Of a DNA stretch of 64,000 nucleotides, positions 1 to 14,331 are shown one piece after another; the first letter of the stretch is position 1, and each line of letters begins with the position of its first letter. The DNA is taken from assembly GCF_937616625.2 (NCBI RefSeq), contig NC_065576.1, positions 250,501-314,500 of the forward strand, in the 5' to 3' direction. This DNA is from Mercurialis annua. Lineage: Eukaryota; Streptophyta; Magnoliopsida; Malpighiales; Euphorbiaceae. A program made the position numbers and the translations under genes. A model generated the notes under the pieces. The model did no database searches and was not told where the DNA came from. It saw only the letters and a list, made by a program, of their open reading frames with translations.

Positions 1-303
1 ACAATTGAAATTATGAGGATTTGTTTGAAATGAGGGTATATATAGTACTATATAAAAGAAAAAAATATTCGTGTACTGTATTTTAGAGATACAAAATTAA
101 TAGCGGTGTAAAAGTAAAAAAATTAAAAAAGTTGGTTAGTTGGATAAAAAGCCTAAAAAAAATGCAATTGAATAAAAAGTTTTAGTTCAAATTAGTTAAT
201 TAAAATACAAATTGAATATTTTAATTGATGCTATTTAACTGCAGTTAAAAAGTGAGCTGATATTTTTAACTTATAAACTTCTTTCGAACTTACTTGTCTT
301 CAG
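1..303. other. AT-rich intergenic start of window
   Basis: AT-rich sequence with short A and T runs. I see no coding potential or repeat structure. The last 8 bases (296-303, GTCTTCAG) are the left target duplication of the adjoining MITE. Confidence 0.6.
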
Positions 304-708
304 TAGGGGTGAGCATCGGTCGGTTCGGTTCGATTCGGTTGGAATTTTTATCGGTTTTTCGGTTTGGAAAATTCTCAAACCGAACCGAACCGAACTTTTA
401 GTTTGGAGGTGAAAAAACCGAACTGAACCAAACCGAAAATTTTGGTTCGGTACGGTTTGGTTCGGTTAAAACCGAATTTCACTATTTTTTATTTTTCAAA
501 AAAAATTTATATTAAAATTAATAGAAATATTAAATACTTAGAGTATAATAAACTTTCGGTCTGTTCGGTTTTCAAAAAACCAAAACAAACCGAACACCAA
601 ACTTTACCTACAGTAGAAACCGAACCAAACCGTTTTCACCAAAAAACCAAACCAAACATCAAAATTCGGTTCGGTTTTTCAATTTGGTTCGGTTCTTACT
701 CACAACTA
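304..708. mobile_element. hAT-type MITE (405 bp) upstream of the RABA4 gene
   Basis: The element starts TAGGGGTGAGCA and ends with the inverse of TAGTTGTGAGTA, giving imperfect terminal inverted repeats. Both sides carry an identical 8-bp duplication, GTCTTCAG, at 296-303 and 709-716. An 8-bp duplication is the hAT signature. The interior is built from repeats of CGGTTCGGTT and its complement AACCGAACC, so most of it can fold back. A 96-codon open frame across it is an accident of this low-complexity sequence. It lies about 280 bp upstream of the RABA4 start codon, close enough to affect that promoter. Confidence 0.88.
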
Positions 709-716
709 GTCTTCAG

Positions 717-991
717 TAACAAACAACAGTAAGCAGACAGCTCACCCGAGACACCAGGGCTTCTCCATTTTTTCTTTTTGAAATAAGTCAACCCACCAGC
801 CAATCACTACTCGCCACATCATCAAAAGCAAACGTGGCAACCCCACAACACCTTCTCTTTCCTCATCACACAAACGACGTCGGAGCTTCATAATTGATCG
901 ATTAAATCTCGGGATTTGGCTTGCAGTTCACACTTGACTTCACACAGGGAAGAGAGAAGACGATCAAACGACGAGTAGTTTAGAATCGGAA
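717..991 (+). promoter_or_regulatory. Putative core promoter and 5' UTR of the RABA4 gene
   Basis: This is the 275-bp stretch between the MITE and the RABA4 start codon. It includes a pyrimidine-rich block near 764-790 and purine-rich leader sequence (AGAGAGAAGACGATC near 952-966). I cannot place a transcription start. The promoter role is inferred only from position. Confidence 0.4.
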
Positions 992-2669
992 ATGGCGAGT
1001 GGCGGAGGAGGATACGGAGATGCGAACCAGAAGATAGATTATGTGTTTAAAGTGGTGCTGATTGGAGACTCAGCAGTTGGAAAATCGCAAATACTGGCAA
1101 GATTTGCAAGAAATGAGTTCAGTTTGGATTCAAAGGCTACTATAGGAGTTGAGTTTCAGACTCGGACTCTGCTTATCGAGCATAAGAGTGTCAAAGCTCA
1201 GATCTGGGATACTGCTGGACAAGAACGGTACTCTCTACTTACTTCTACTCTTTTTAGTTTATTGTTAATCTCTGGTTTTAGTATTAATTTGAAGTAACTT
1301 ACAGGATTGATTAATTTCATGCAATTCAGTTGTATTTGGAAATATTTTTAATGCTCCAGTGCAGTTTTTTAAGTTAATAGTTAATGATTCTCTTATTCAT
1401 TTTGTAATTAAGCTTTTAGGTTCGTTTTAGTTTAACTAGAGGTCTCGATTTTGAATACTGACGAGTTTTAACTATGGAGAAGTTTGCCGCTGATGTGATT
1501 CTGCTAATCTGCACTGTTATGCAGATCTGATATCCGATGGTTAAATTAAACAGAGGGAATTAAAGTAGGAAACAATCACCTTAATTATTTTTTAAGATTG
1601 TGCTTTTTGTCATTTGATTAAGATCCAAATCGAGCGATTTGGAAATTAAATGTATGATCGCTGTTTTCCAGTTTCAAATTTACTACTGGTGACATTGTTG
1701 TTGCGGCAATTAAGCATTTTAAGATTTGTAATGGACTTGTCTAGCAATTTTTAATTTTGTGAAACAAGTAGAGAGATTTATAATAAGTAAAAAGTTATTG
1801 GTCTTCTATAATTACTGTTTTTTTAACCGTGTTTTGTCCTTCTGTTTGTTTTATTTCTTCAACAATTATTAGACTTGTTGAAGAAATTTAATGGGAAATA
1901 TCTTTTGTTTGTTAACCGAAATAAACAGCATATCTTTTATGGTTGTTACATGTTTTTTTATTATGATTATGACATCTTTTGTTTGCATCGCCATATATCT
2001 GTCAACATAGCTAGGTATCATCAATATCATTGACCCCCATTTTGGGACCAGAAAGAATTAATTCTGTCTACTCGAGAATCTGTATAGGAGAAACGAGAAT
2101 GACTGCGTCTTTATATTTGAATTTTGTTTCTTAAATCACGAGAATTATATATTTTTCCTTATTTTTCCTTACGTATGTTCATGGAGATGGTATGAATTAT
2201 TAAGTGCACTTGTGGTTTGATGAGCAGATATAGAGCAGTTACAAGCGCATATTATAGAGGTGCCGTTGGAGCAATGCTGGTGTATGACATCACCAAACGC
2301 CAAACTTTTGATCACATACCGCGTTGGCTGGAAGAGCTGCGTAGCCACGCTGATAAAAACATAGTTATCATTCTGATTGGTAACAAAAGCGATCTTGAGA
2401 ACCAGCGCGTAGTCCCAACTGAGGATGCCAAAGAATTTGCTCAAAAGGAAGGGTTGTTCTTCTTAGAGACTTCCGCGTTGGAATCTACTAATGTTGAGTC
2501 GGCATTCATGACTGTGTTGACAGAGATCTTTCACATTGTTAACAGGAAGACCCTGGCTGCTGGTGAAAATCAAAACGGACAACCTGCTTCCTTGGCAGGC
2601 AAGAAAATTATCGTTCCGGGCCCTGCACAAGTGATTCCAGAGAAAAGCAAGTGTTGTAGCTCTTTGTAA
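992..2669 (+). CDS. RABA4: RABA4-type (Rab11-like) small GTPase
   Basis: Two coding exons (992-1227 and 2228-2669; GT-AG intron about 1.0 kb) give 225 residues, the usual Rab length. The G-box motifs are all present: P-loop GDSAVGKS, switch-II WDTAGQE (the intron splits the Arg codon just after it), NKSD for guanine specificity and ETSA. The hypervariable tail ends in CCSSL, a dicysteine substrate for geranylgeranylation, so the protein should be membrane-anchored. The start MASGGGGYG and the effector region match the plant RABA4 subclade. Family members act at the trans-Golgi network and in polarised secretion such as tip growth. The exact paralogue (4a to 4d) cannot be fixed by eye. An hAT MITE lies just upstream and a Helitron about 680 bp downstream. 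Confidence 0.95.
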
Positions 2670-3347
2670 GTTCATTAGACCACGGGCTCCATAAATGTGT
2701 GTTCTTCTCTTTTGGCGTTATACTAGCTGCAATTTTTTGAAGGTGTGATGTGTTTTATTGTAAATTTTCCATTGGCTTAGTTTAGTTTGCAAAGGCAGAT
2801 AATTCATGAATCTGAATTGCTTATCAAACTCGTTCATTATTATATTGAAAGGTAGAAGTTTCGAACCCCTTCTTGTATCAAATACAACGAGCATTTTTTA
2901 GCAAAGTTTTACTGCGTAATTAGGCTTTGGAAACTTGTTACTTTGCATGCTTGTTTTGAGAATTGAGATGGCAATATCAAATCGAATGACCAACCAAACT
3001 GATTTATACATACATTATTAAATAAGAATTAGAAGATTCAGTTTAATACTTTCTTGGTTTCAATATAATTGTCAACTTTACCATTTTTACACAATTTAAG
3101 AGAATACAATTAATATATAAATAATTTTATCTTTTTATTAAATTTATTATACTTTTTTCAGATATCATGTTTAATTCACTTTTTTCATAGTGGATTTTAA
3201 ATATAGATAATATAAAAAAGAATGATTTACTAAAAATTAGCAAATATTTTAGGAAAAAAAAAACAGGAAAGTGCACATCATATTGGAATGGAGTATAAAA
3301 CAGTTCTAGTCAATTTAATCTATACTATCTATCTATATCTATATCTA
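2670..3347. other. RABA4 3' flank and AT-rich spacer
   Basis: The 3' UTR probably occupies the first 150 to 250 bases. The rest is AT-rich with no open frame, ending in a TCTATA-rich stretch (about 3320-3347) that runs into the Helitron start. Confidence 0.5.
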
Positions 3348-3660
3348 TCTATACTATATATAAAAGCACGGATGGGGGGGGGAAGGCAAATTTACGGAAT
3401 AGTCCTTTTTAACCTATTACTAAATAAAGGCATTATGGTCATTAGTTAATTGATTATTTAATTAATTAATAAAAATATATTATAAGTAGAGTCCTAATTA
3501 AAACACAATTATTTGATATATTGGCTAATACAAATCTCTCTTCCTAAAATATTTGCTGAGACTGATTTTTTTTAAGGAAAGAACAAAAACTAAACACTTA
3601 CCTATTTAAGTATTGGAGTTGGACTAGAATAGGAAATTGATTTGGATAAATATTGGAAAC

Positions 3661-5180
<1,520 letters not shown>

Positions 5181-5893
5181 CTAAATATTTAAAGACCAAT
5201 GGAAACCCTGACAATTTAAAAACTAATTGAAAAGAGTTTTAGCCATTCAGAATGTTTTTCGCATTTTTATTCAACAAAACAATACTTTGACTTTTAGATT
5301 AATTATAGTAGAGTAAATAACATGGATTAAGGGGAAAAGAGTTTTAAAGACAATTGTATCAAAAAATAATAATTTGACGAAAATAAATAATTACTTTATT
5401 GATATATTTGTTTTGAATGTATAAAATTAGTTAAAATAATAGTTTATAACCATACGATCTAAATTATAAAGAGATGATTTTAAAGTCAATTCAATTGCCT
5501 AATTTTTCAATTATTATATATATTCTGCTTAGTAGAGTTTTTTTTTCTTTTTAAATTTAATGTTAAGAAATGTAAAATAATAACAAAGAAAACATAAAAG
5601 AATGCAATAGTGCACATATAATTCAAATTCAAGTAAAAATTAATTATGATAAATGTTTAATAAATAAATTTAAAGATATTAGTTGTAATATGATAAAAGT
5701 AATAATAAATTAATATTATTTTATTTTTTCAAATAAAATATTTTTTATCTTAAAAGTAAATTAAAAATGATATTAATAATAATATTATATGGTGATTATC
5801 AAATACTTTTTTTAATCACTAATTACTAGAAATTATATTATTATTGTCATATCACATTACGAGCCACGTGCATAGCACGTAAAGCAATACTAG

Positions 5894-6764
5894 TTTTATA
5901 ATAAAAAAATCATTTCATGTTTGTATAAAATGAACCAACTCAAATCAAATTAACTAAATCTAATTGAACTATTTTAGATCTTAATAAATTAAATTTGATT
6001 TGATTAAATTTTGTAATCGGCATGTACTTTATCTGTTTACTCTGCCTGTTATTTTCACCGAATAAAATCCAGAAAATGTCATAGAATCCCCCAAAATCTA
6101 AAAAATTTATGTTAGTGACTCATAATTTTTTTTAAGCAGAAATCTCCCTTTATTAAAAACAACTTTCTCTCTCTACCCTTTTTTAATTAACCTTTTCATT
6201 TTGACCTTGTGGTGTATTTTAGCTATTGTGTTTCTATTACACTTAATTATCTTCCCCCAATTACTCTTCTTTTCCTTAGCTGTACAACCGGTTTCAATCG
6301 TGGATCTTCATCTGTCAAGATAGCAGTGAGCAGGACAGAGAAAATGGGATGGACACGCTCTACACAGTGGCGCCGGTGACATAGAATTCAATTTGCCGTC
6401 AGAGAGTCGCCTTCCTCGCAATGTTGTTCTACCCAGTGAATCAACACAGATTTTCAATTCATTGGCATCATATGATCTTCTTACCCTAAACCAAAGCTAA
6501 TTCCTCCTTTTCTTTGTTTGACCAGTGATTGATTGCTAGTTGCAATTAGTGGCAATATAAGTGTAAAAACATCAATTGAGAATTATTGAACAGTAGTCAA
6601 TTGAGAATTATGTTAAATTTTATTATAGTAGTGTGTTAGTCAATTGATTTGTTTCAGAAAATAGTTTATATGTAATAAATATTTATATTAATATGGAATT
6701 GATGAATTTAGTGGGTTGTTAGTTTGATGTTATACCAATTGCTATTGGCCATGGTGTAGGTGAA
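5894..6764. other. Spacer left of the solo LTR
   Basis: AT-rich to about 6270. Then comes a more balanced stretch (about 6280-6460) resembling genic or transposon-derived sequence, but without a frame I can identify. The last five bases (6760-6764, GTGAA) are the left target duplication of the LTR. The sequence resumes after the LTR at 20237. Confidence 0.5.
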
Positions 6765-8668
6765 TGTCACGACCCGAATTCCACCCTAATCCAAGTCACG
6801 ACCGGCGCTAGGGAATGGGAATGGTTGTTCCGAAACCCGTAGCAAGCCTAGAACCTCTAGAAATTTTTCGCAAATATTATTAAAAGATCGCACCTCGCGT
6901 GCGATCCGTTTTCAGAAAATATTGTTAAAACTTTTCCGTTTAACGCAAACACATTTCTGAAATTATACATATAAGCGAAATCTGGTTTTCAGAAGTACTA
7001 GTTGGATAACCTCGTTATCTCAATCCTCGCTTCCTTCTGAAAACCTGGCGTATAAGCATTGGAAAACCAGGGACTTATCTTTCGCTTGCCTTAACACATA
7101 GGCAGCCCGTTCCCAACCACACGCCACTTGTTAATATGTTTAATAAAATAATGCGGACACCTCTGCGTCTCGCAACGGTGGTATTAAACAGATTAAAATA
7201 CACAGCGGACCGGTTACACGTAGCCGGCGTATATAAAACATACTGTTTTTGACCCCCACAAAAACACACGAGGCCGACTCGGTTACTAGACACAATATGC
7301 CACTAAGCAGCCACCCAAAAGGTATACACACGTGCACTAGATCCTATCAGAGTATCTACAAACAGAGGACTAGTGGCACAGCTGCTGACATATTACACTT
7401 ATACTATTGCAGCATACTATGAGTACAAAATTCTATGTATATTACCAAAGAAGAGCTTTCCTGAAGAAGGGATGTGGAAGCTCGACTGACCTCAAACCTC
7501 GTTTCCTGAAAATGGGGAAACAACAATGGGGTCAGAAATATAAATATTTCTGAGTGAGTAAACAGTTTACAGATAAATACCAAAATTGCATTATATATAT
7601 AAAACAGTTATATATATAAAATATTACCAATGCGTCGATCCATATGAAACCCTAGTCCACAATTGTCCTAATAGACACACTCTTAACACAAGCTTATAGA
7701 CAACAGAATAAAGACCGTGACCCGAGTCACTGCCGTCCAATTCTGTATCTCTGGTACCTGGACCGTAATCATGAAACTGCCATCGCGGTTTTACCCGCGA
7801 CCGTAACTGTATTACTGTCGTCTCAGGATTTACCCGTGAAGTCAGGGCATCTACTTTCCCAATGACTTACACGACAGACATACCTCTATAACTCGACAGA
7901 ATTACATCTAGAAATCGGTGTTGGTGATCACGCAACCCTATTGCCGCCCAATAGGTAGCTCGTTTCAATGGACCTCTCTTGGCTAGTTTATACTACTGCG
8001 ATTTATGGATTTAAAATAATTGAATACTGATATTCAAAAGTAAACACGTAAACTCACAGTACTGCTAAGTAACTACTTAGCCCTGCCGTATGTGTGACAG
8101 ACTCCCTGGAGTCATGGTCTGACTGCTGGACAGCTAGTCGGATCAAACATACAAAACACACAAGACAACACATCAATACTTGTTTCCAATATAAATATCT
8201 AGGTTCCGAAACCTAGGTTTAGGCTAACATGTAACACTTAACACATATGGTCTCGTTCTTTTTTTAAAATTATTTAAACTGTTTTCATCTCAAGAAAACA
8301 TTTAAACTTTACTCTAGAAGTCATTTTAGGTATAACAATACCTAATTAAAATCATTTAATAGTATAGACTTGATTGCCAAAACAATTCATAGTCGTATAC
8401 GAATTATTTAGCAACATCGTTTGCTAAATCTTTTAAACTGGTTAAACGTCGACTTTAACTCTTTTAAAGTCTTTTTTAAACGTTTAACTTTACTTTTAAA
8501 ATCTCATTTTAAAAGTCTTTAGACTTAGGTTTAAAAATATTTATTTAAATATTTTAGTTTCGGTCAGACAACACATCGAGTTACTAGGCGAAAACATTTC
8601 AGAATCGCCCCTCGAAAGTCCGCCGAAAAAGTCCGGAAAAGTCCCTACGCACACGTCCCGCTAAGTCA

Positions 8669-8780
8669 CTGTGCGTCCGCACGTGACTGGCTGTGCGTTC
8701 GCACAGTTGACTAGCTGTGCGTTCGCACAGCTAGTGCTGTGCGGGCGCACATCCACTGCTGTGCGTTCGCACAGCAGGCC
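8669..8780. repeat. Five tandem palindromic units in the LTR
   Basis: Five units of 22 to 24 bp start at 8669, 8691, 8715, 8737 and 8759. Each carries a palindrome of the form CTGTGCG-nn-CGCACAG, and units 2, 3 and 5 keep it perfectly. The block is GC- and CpG-rich in otherwise AT-rich DNA. It could be a protein-binding array or an RNA hairpin series in the LTR transcript. The function is unknown. Confidence 0.85.
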
Positions 8781-9181
8781 AGCCCCGGGAAAAATCGATC
8801 CCCGGGCCATTCCGACGTGCTATTGAATTTCAAAACGCTGAAAAAACGCTATTTTAACATCCTAGTTCATATGTACACAATCCAATCACAATTTGAACGT
8901 ATATTTCAATCGTTCGATACGGTAACCGTTTATAAACGAATATATATTCGAAATATATCGAAATATATTAAAATAAATATTTAATACGGATTTAGTACCT
9001 CGATTACTTGAGTAATCGTCGAAGAAACGGAGTTAGAATCGAGAAACGGACGAAACGGATCGAAACTCAATTTCGCCGTCGCCACTGTGAGCAAGCTGCT
9101 CATTTCTTTTCTTTCACTTGAAAGAATGGGCTCTGATGCCCTAATTTACATATGAAATGTTATATATATAATGTTGGCTAA

Positions 9182-9190
9182 AATATTCTT
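9182..9190. repeat. Left 9-bp target duplication of the MULE
   Basis: AATATTCTT, repeated exactly at 19355-19363. A 9-bp duplication is characteristic of Mutator-like transposition. It fixes the element at 9191-19354. Confidence 0.88.
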
Positions 9191-9778
9191 GAGGAATTTG
9201 CACAAAATACTCCCTTTATGTATTTATTTGTTTGAAATACCTCAATTTTGAATCTTTATGTTTTTACCCCTATTCTGTATTGTTTTTGTGCCTACCTCAA
9301 TTAAGGCTTTTTTTTATTTGTGAAAATACTCCAATTTGAAATATTTGGCACACTTTCTCTCTTTCCCTCTTTTTTCTCTCTTTCCTTTTCTGATTTCTTT
9401 CTCTCTCTTGCGGTTTCTTCTCCAATTTGAAAATATTCGCGACGGTTTCCTTTCTCCCACTCTCTCACAGTTCCTTTCTCCCACTCCGTGACGGTTTCTT
9501 CTTCCCTATCCATTCCTTGACGGTTTTCTGCGATCGTTCCTATAAATTGCTCGTTATTTCAACCATCCATTGCTACTGCCATTAATTCTAGGTATTTTCT
9601 TATTTTTTCTATTTTTGTTTGCATGTTGTGTATTCTATTTCGGTTTCATGTATTCTTGTTTTTGATTTTGATTTTATATTGTTTTATGTATTATGTTCTT
9701 AATTCTATGTATTTTCTGATTTTTCTAATTGGAGTTTGCATGTTTTCTATTCTGTTTTTTATTATTAGATTTTCAAAA

Positions 9779-12700
9779 ATGGTTAATACAAGGTCTGATG
9801 ATGATATTGATAAGAGCTTAAATGAGATTGCGGCTCATGCGAAGAAGCCTCAAACTCCTGTTGTTAAGCCTGTTAGCAAGGAAAAACAAAAACGAACTCT
9901 GAAATCTCCTTGTAAAAAAGCTGGTGTTAAGTCTCCTGTAAAGAAAAAACAGAAAATTAATGTTCAATCTGCTTCTGCTTCAGTGAAGAAGGTTAAAAAT
10001 GTTACTGGTAAGAAGAATGTTAAGGTTGTTTCTGAAGAATCTGATAATGAACCTTATTCAGATACTGAAAAAAATGTTCGTCATAGAAGACCAAATCGAA
10101 GACGCTTATTTGCTCATAAAGATGTTCCTTCAAGTAATAATAAGGTAACTAACTGTTTTTATTATGATATTTCTTATTTTTCTATGTTGATATTATGGTT
10201 TTAAATTATAATTAGGTGATTTTAAAACTGTTTGATATTATATGAATATGTTTGCAACTATATGAAACTGTTTGCAACTGTATTAATCTGATTTAGCAAC
10301 TGTTTGAAATTGTCCTAAAAACAGGATAACCTGTATCAGCAATTATTTGAAACTGTTTGCAACTGTATTAATCTGATTTAGCAACTGTTTGAAACTGTTT
10401 TAATTTGTAATTGAAATGTTTTATCAACCTTAAATGATATAATTGCTATTTATGTATTGTTATTTATTATAATGTATATTGTTTTTTAATTATGCTTTGT
10501 TGTTAATTTTCAGAATTTTGACTTTGTGGTTGATCCAAGGAAGCACTTTTTTGGAAAAGTCAATGTTCCATATTCATTTTCTGTTTGTGCAAATATTAGG
10601 AGAATTCTGTCGAAGGATCAGTTTGTCAAGCTTAAGGATAGTTGCTTTGGTATTTTTTTTGATTTTGATAGCGCTCTTATGCAACATCAGTTGATACATT
10701 CTTTGATGTTAAGGGAGGTTTATTTTTCAGATGATAAAGAGTTGTGGTTTGATATTTGTAGTAGGAAAATGAGATTTAGTATGTATGAGTTTGTTATTCT
10801 TACTGGATTGCGTTGTTTCGGGGATGAATCTGATTATGCTGAATTCTGCCATTCTAGTAGTTTTTGTGATAAATATTTCAAAGATGAATCTAAGGTTAGT
10901 AGAAAAGTTATTGAGAAAAAGTTTATGTCTCGTTGTTGGGAAAATGATAATGAGGACGCTGTGAAGTTTGCTAAGATATATTTGATTCAGTGTCTTCTAT
11001 TATCTACTCATTCTGAAACTAGAGTTGAGATGAAGCTTGTACATTTGATTGACTGTGAGAGATTTGATGAATTTCCTTGGGGCAGATATATCTTTGAAAA
11101 AACAGTAGGTGCTTTAAAGCATAAGCTAGTTGGTGTGAGTTCAGAGGATTACCAAAACAACGGTTATTTTTACAGATTAAGCGGATTTCCGTATATTATT
11201 CAGATATGGTTTTATGAGTGCTTGGTTCGTGTACCCGACTTTCTTGTCAAGTTAACCAAATCTGAAGCGTCTCCTCGTATGCTACGTTGGAAACCAAATG
11301 ACGTATCGGACTTAAAGGATGTGGACTACAAACTTTTCAAAGATAGCATGATGAAGGTAATTATTCTGATATCATATTCATTTTATTTTAAATATATGTG
11401 GTCTTTGTATACTTTATAAAGCTTTTAATTAGTAGTTGCAATAACAGTTGCAAAGGGTTGCAATAACAGTTGCAAAGGGTTGCAGTAATAGTTGCAAAGG
11501 GTTGTAAACTGTTTCATTTTGTATTTATCTGATTTAAACTTCTATTTTTTATAATTGGTTGTTTGTTATTTTAGGTTTCAATGAAGAACATAGAAGCTAC
11601 TGAAGATGAAGTATCGGGTTTAGATTTTGGTGGGTTAGGTCCTCAACCTGATGAGAATGAATTAGGTTTTAACGACTCAGTTGCTGCCGAAAATGTTATG
11701 GGTGAGGAGAATGTCGATGGGGGTGGTGGTGTTCCTGTTCATAATCTTGTGCAGTCATTATGTTCAAAGTTTTTTAAGGACTTTAAAGCTGATATTGTTC
11801 GCGATTTGAAGGCGTATGTGGACAGTAAATTTGAAGTTTTAAAGAAAGATATTTCATCGCTTGAGAAAAGAGTTGATTTAATTGAAAATTTAAAGTTTCA
11901 AACGGAGGATGATGAGAAGACTGAATCTGATGATGATACGATATTTGTGTTGAAAAAGGTATATTTTATACTTTTAGTTATATTTTCATTTTATTTTTTT
12001 ATGAATATTGATTTTTTTACTGATTTTTTTTCATTTATTTATTTATTTTTTAAAGAAAAATGATACAAAAGAGCATGTTGAAGTTACTGAATTTAATAAG
12101 GAAGCTGATATTCAAGATGATGTACAAATCGAGAAGAACTCTCGTGATGGTTTAGCTGATATGAGCAATGAGAAGGTAAATTTTATATTTAATACTTTTA
12201 TAAACTGTTGTATTCATTTGTATTCATTTATATAAACTGTTTTAAACTATTTTTTTTTTTGTTTTTAGCATGACAATGATGAAACTACTCATGATGCTAG
12301 TGATCTTAATTTCCCTAGTACTTACGAGAAAGAAATTGATTCTATTACTCATGAGATGGTAAGAATTTATATACCTTGTCGGTGCATTTTATTATTGTTT
12401 TAAAAAAATGTTTTAAACATTTTTATTTTTATTTTTGATTTATGCAAGATTAATGATCAAAGTGAAGGTGTTGGTGATGTAAATGAGAGTACGGTTGCTG
12501 TTGTTCTAGAAAAAGTTAATGATCAAACTGATGTTATCGGTGTTGAAAATGAGAGTACTATTGATGAGGCTCTAGAAAAAGAGAATGTTCAAACTGATTC
12601 TCTTGGTGTTGTTAATGAGAGTACTGTTGATGTGGCTATAGAAAAAGTGAATGTTCTAGAGGTACAATAGTTATTCTTAACTTTTTTTAAACAGTTATAA

Positions 12701-14331
12701 TTTATTATATCTACTGTTATATACTCTTATAAACTATTTTATTTTGTTTGTTCTATTCTAAGGGCGATAATGCGTCGGAAAAACCTCTTCCCGCTACATC
12801 TTCTTTTTTGGAAAATCTTGATGGAAAGTACATTGATGCTATTGTAACTGCAGCTGAATTACAAAATTTAGTTGATACAGCAACATATGTACCTACAAAG
12901 GTATGTTCTTTAACTTTTTCTTTGAATATGCCAATATTTATTTTATTAACTTATTATTTTGTTTAAATTTTGCAGGTTACAAAATATCAACGCAAGAGAA
13001 AGGTTAATCCTTCAAGAGTGCTGAAATCTCCATTCAAATGTTTTGATACACCTGAAAAAATTAAGAATATGGGCAATGTATTTAGAGATCATTGTCCACT
13101 AACTGTTGAAAATGTTGGAGAGAAGCATAATCTTGATTGGGAGGCGGAGTTTTACAATTGGGTAGAGATTGACATCGTTGATTTGCCGACTAAGAACGTA
13201 AAGGGAAAAAAGAAAAGGTAATCTACTATTATTACTATTATATTTTTAATTTTATTTTATTTAACAATTTTTAATATTTATTATTATGTTTACAGCAATG
13301 AATTGTATAAATTGAAATCAAGAAAGTTGGTTCCAACTATGTCTCTTGGTGGCGAATGCGTTTCAAAGAAGGATTTCTTTTACAAACTCTCTGAAAGTGG
13401 TTGCTATTTGGAGTCTGATGTAAGTATTTTTAATTAATTTGAAACTGTATTTTATTTTTATATACTATTATAAACTGTTATATTCTCTAATAGATTATCT
13501 TATAAACTGTTATAACTATTTTAGACATTTTTTATGCTATTAATTTTCTGTTTGTTTTTTTCATAGCATATTGATATTCTCTTTGGATATTTGCGGAAGA
13601 AATGTTCTATATTACGGAATGGCTATACTGTCCTTGGCATCGCCTTTGACGCATTTGTTCAAGCAACATATAAATCTTTGTTGGAGGGCAAGGAAATAGG
13701 GGATTGGATGTACCATGACACTATGTTTAATATAATTCTAGGAGAGGAAGGATATTATCCAATCGCTTGGTGTGATAAGAAGAACGTTATTTTTGCTATT
13801 CATTTAAAGGTTGATGGAAAGGAGCAAGATCATTTTATTCTGGCGAGAATGGACTTTGACCACCGTTGCTTCTACGTTTACAATTCCTTATCCTCTGATT
13901 TCTACAATTGTATTGCTATGTCAGTGGTGCGCGGTTATGCAACAGTTTTGCCTTTTTTCCTAGACGAGGTTGGATTTTATGAACGGAATGATATTGATTT
14001 TAATTCTGAAGCTTATGTCGGTAAGGGGCGTACTGAACCTTTTCGTGTTGCTCTTGTTGTGAACATGCCTCAACAAAGTAAAGGGTATGTTTCTTAACTG
14101 TTTTCATTTTCATTATTTAACAATTATGTTTTCTTATTTATTTTTATTTTTTCATTTTTTAGAGATTGTGGAGTTTTCATCACAACTTTTGCTGAATATC
14201 TTATCGAAGGACGAGATATTAGTGCTGATTTTGTGAAGATTGAAAATATTGATGTTTACCGGAGAAGATATGCTACAAATTTATACATGTATGGTTTGTG
14301 GAAGAATATTAGTGGTTATGTGTCTGAGTAG
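9779..14331 (+). CDS. DUF1985 / Ulp1-like (C48) protease gene carried by the MULE
   Basis: Eleven coding exons: 9779-10144, 10514-11356, 11575-11958, 12056-12175, 12269-12358, 12449-12661, 12763-12900, 12976-13217, 13296-13419, 13567-14084, 14163-14331. They join in frame to 1,068 residues. A lysine-rich N-terminus (aa 1-122) is followed by a DUF1985-like region (about aa 123-403), an acidic, partly coiled-coil middle with three ~27-residue repeats in exon 6, and a C-terminal Ulp1/C48 domain. The catalytic His is near aa 929 (DHFIL) and Cys near aa 1015 (GDCGVF). The usual Asp is Asn (YVYNSL, about aa 946). A 5' UTR intron (9592-9768) explains why the in-frame upstream ATG at 9623, which opens a hydrophobic low-complexity stretch, is not chosen. 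Ulp1 enzymes remove SUMO. Activity here is uncertain. Confidence 0.85.
11435..11500. repeat. Three 22-bp tandem units in an intron of the ULP gene
   Basis: Three units starting at 11435, 11457 and 11479, each containing two TTGCAA-type half-palindromes. They belong to the wider AACTGT/TTGCAA motif set that fills this element's introns. Confidence 0.85.

Noticed and set aside
442..732. 96-codon open frame on the plus strand
   Set aside because: Lies within the repeat-rich hAT MITE. The peptide is a translation of GGTT/AACC repeats with no domain.
8739..8984. 81-codon frame in the LTR
   Set aside because: No domain, overlaps the palindromic repeats, and LTRs are non-coding.
9623..9778. In-frame N-terminal extension of the ULP gene from the ATG at 9623
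   Set aside because: The extension is T-rich and hydrophobic, and lies in a likely 5' UTR intron (GT at 9592, AG at 9768). The ATG at 9779 starts normal coding composition.
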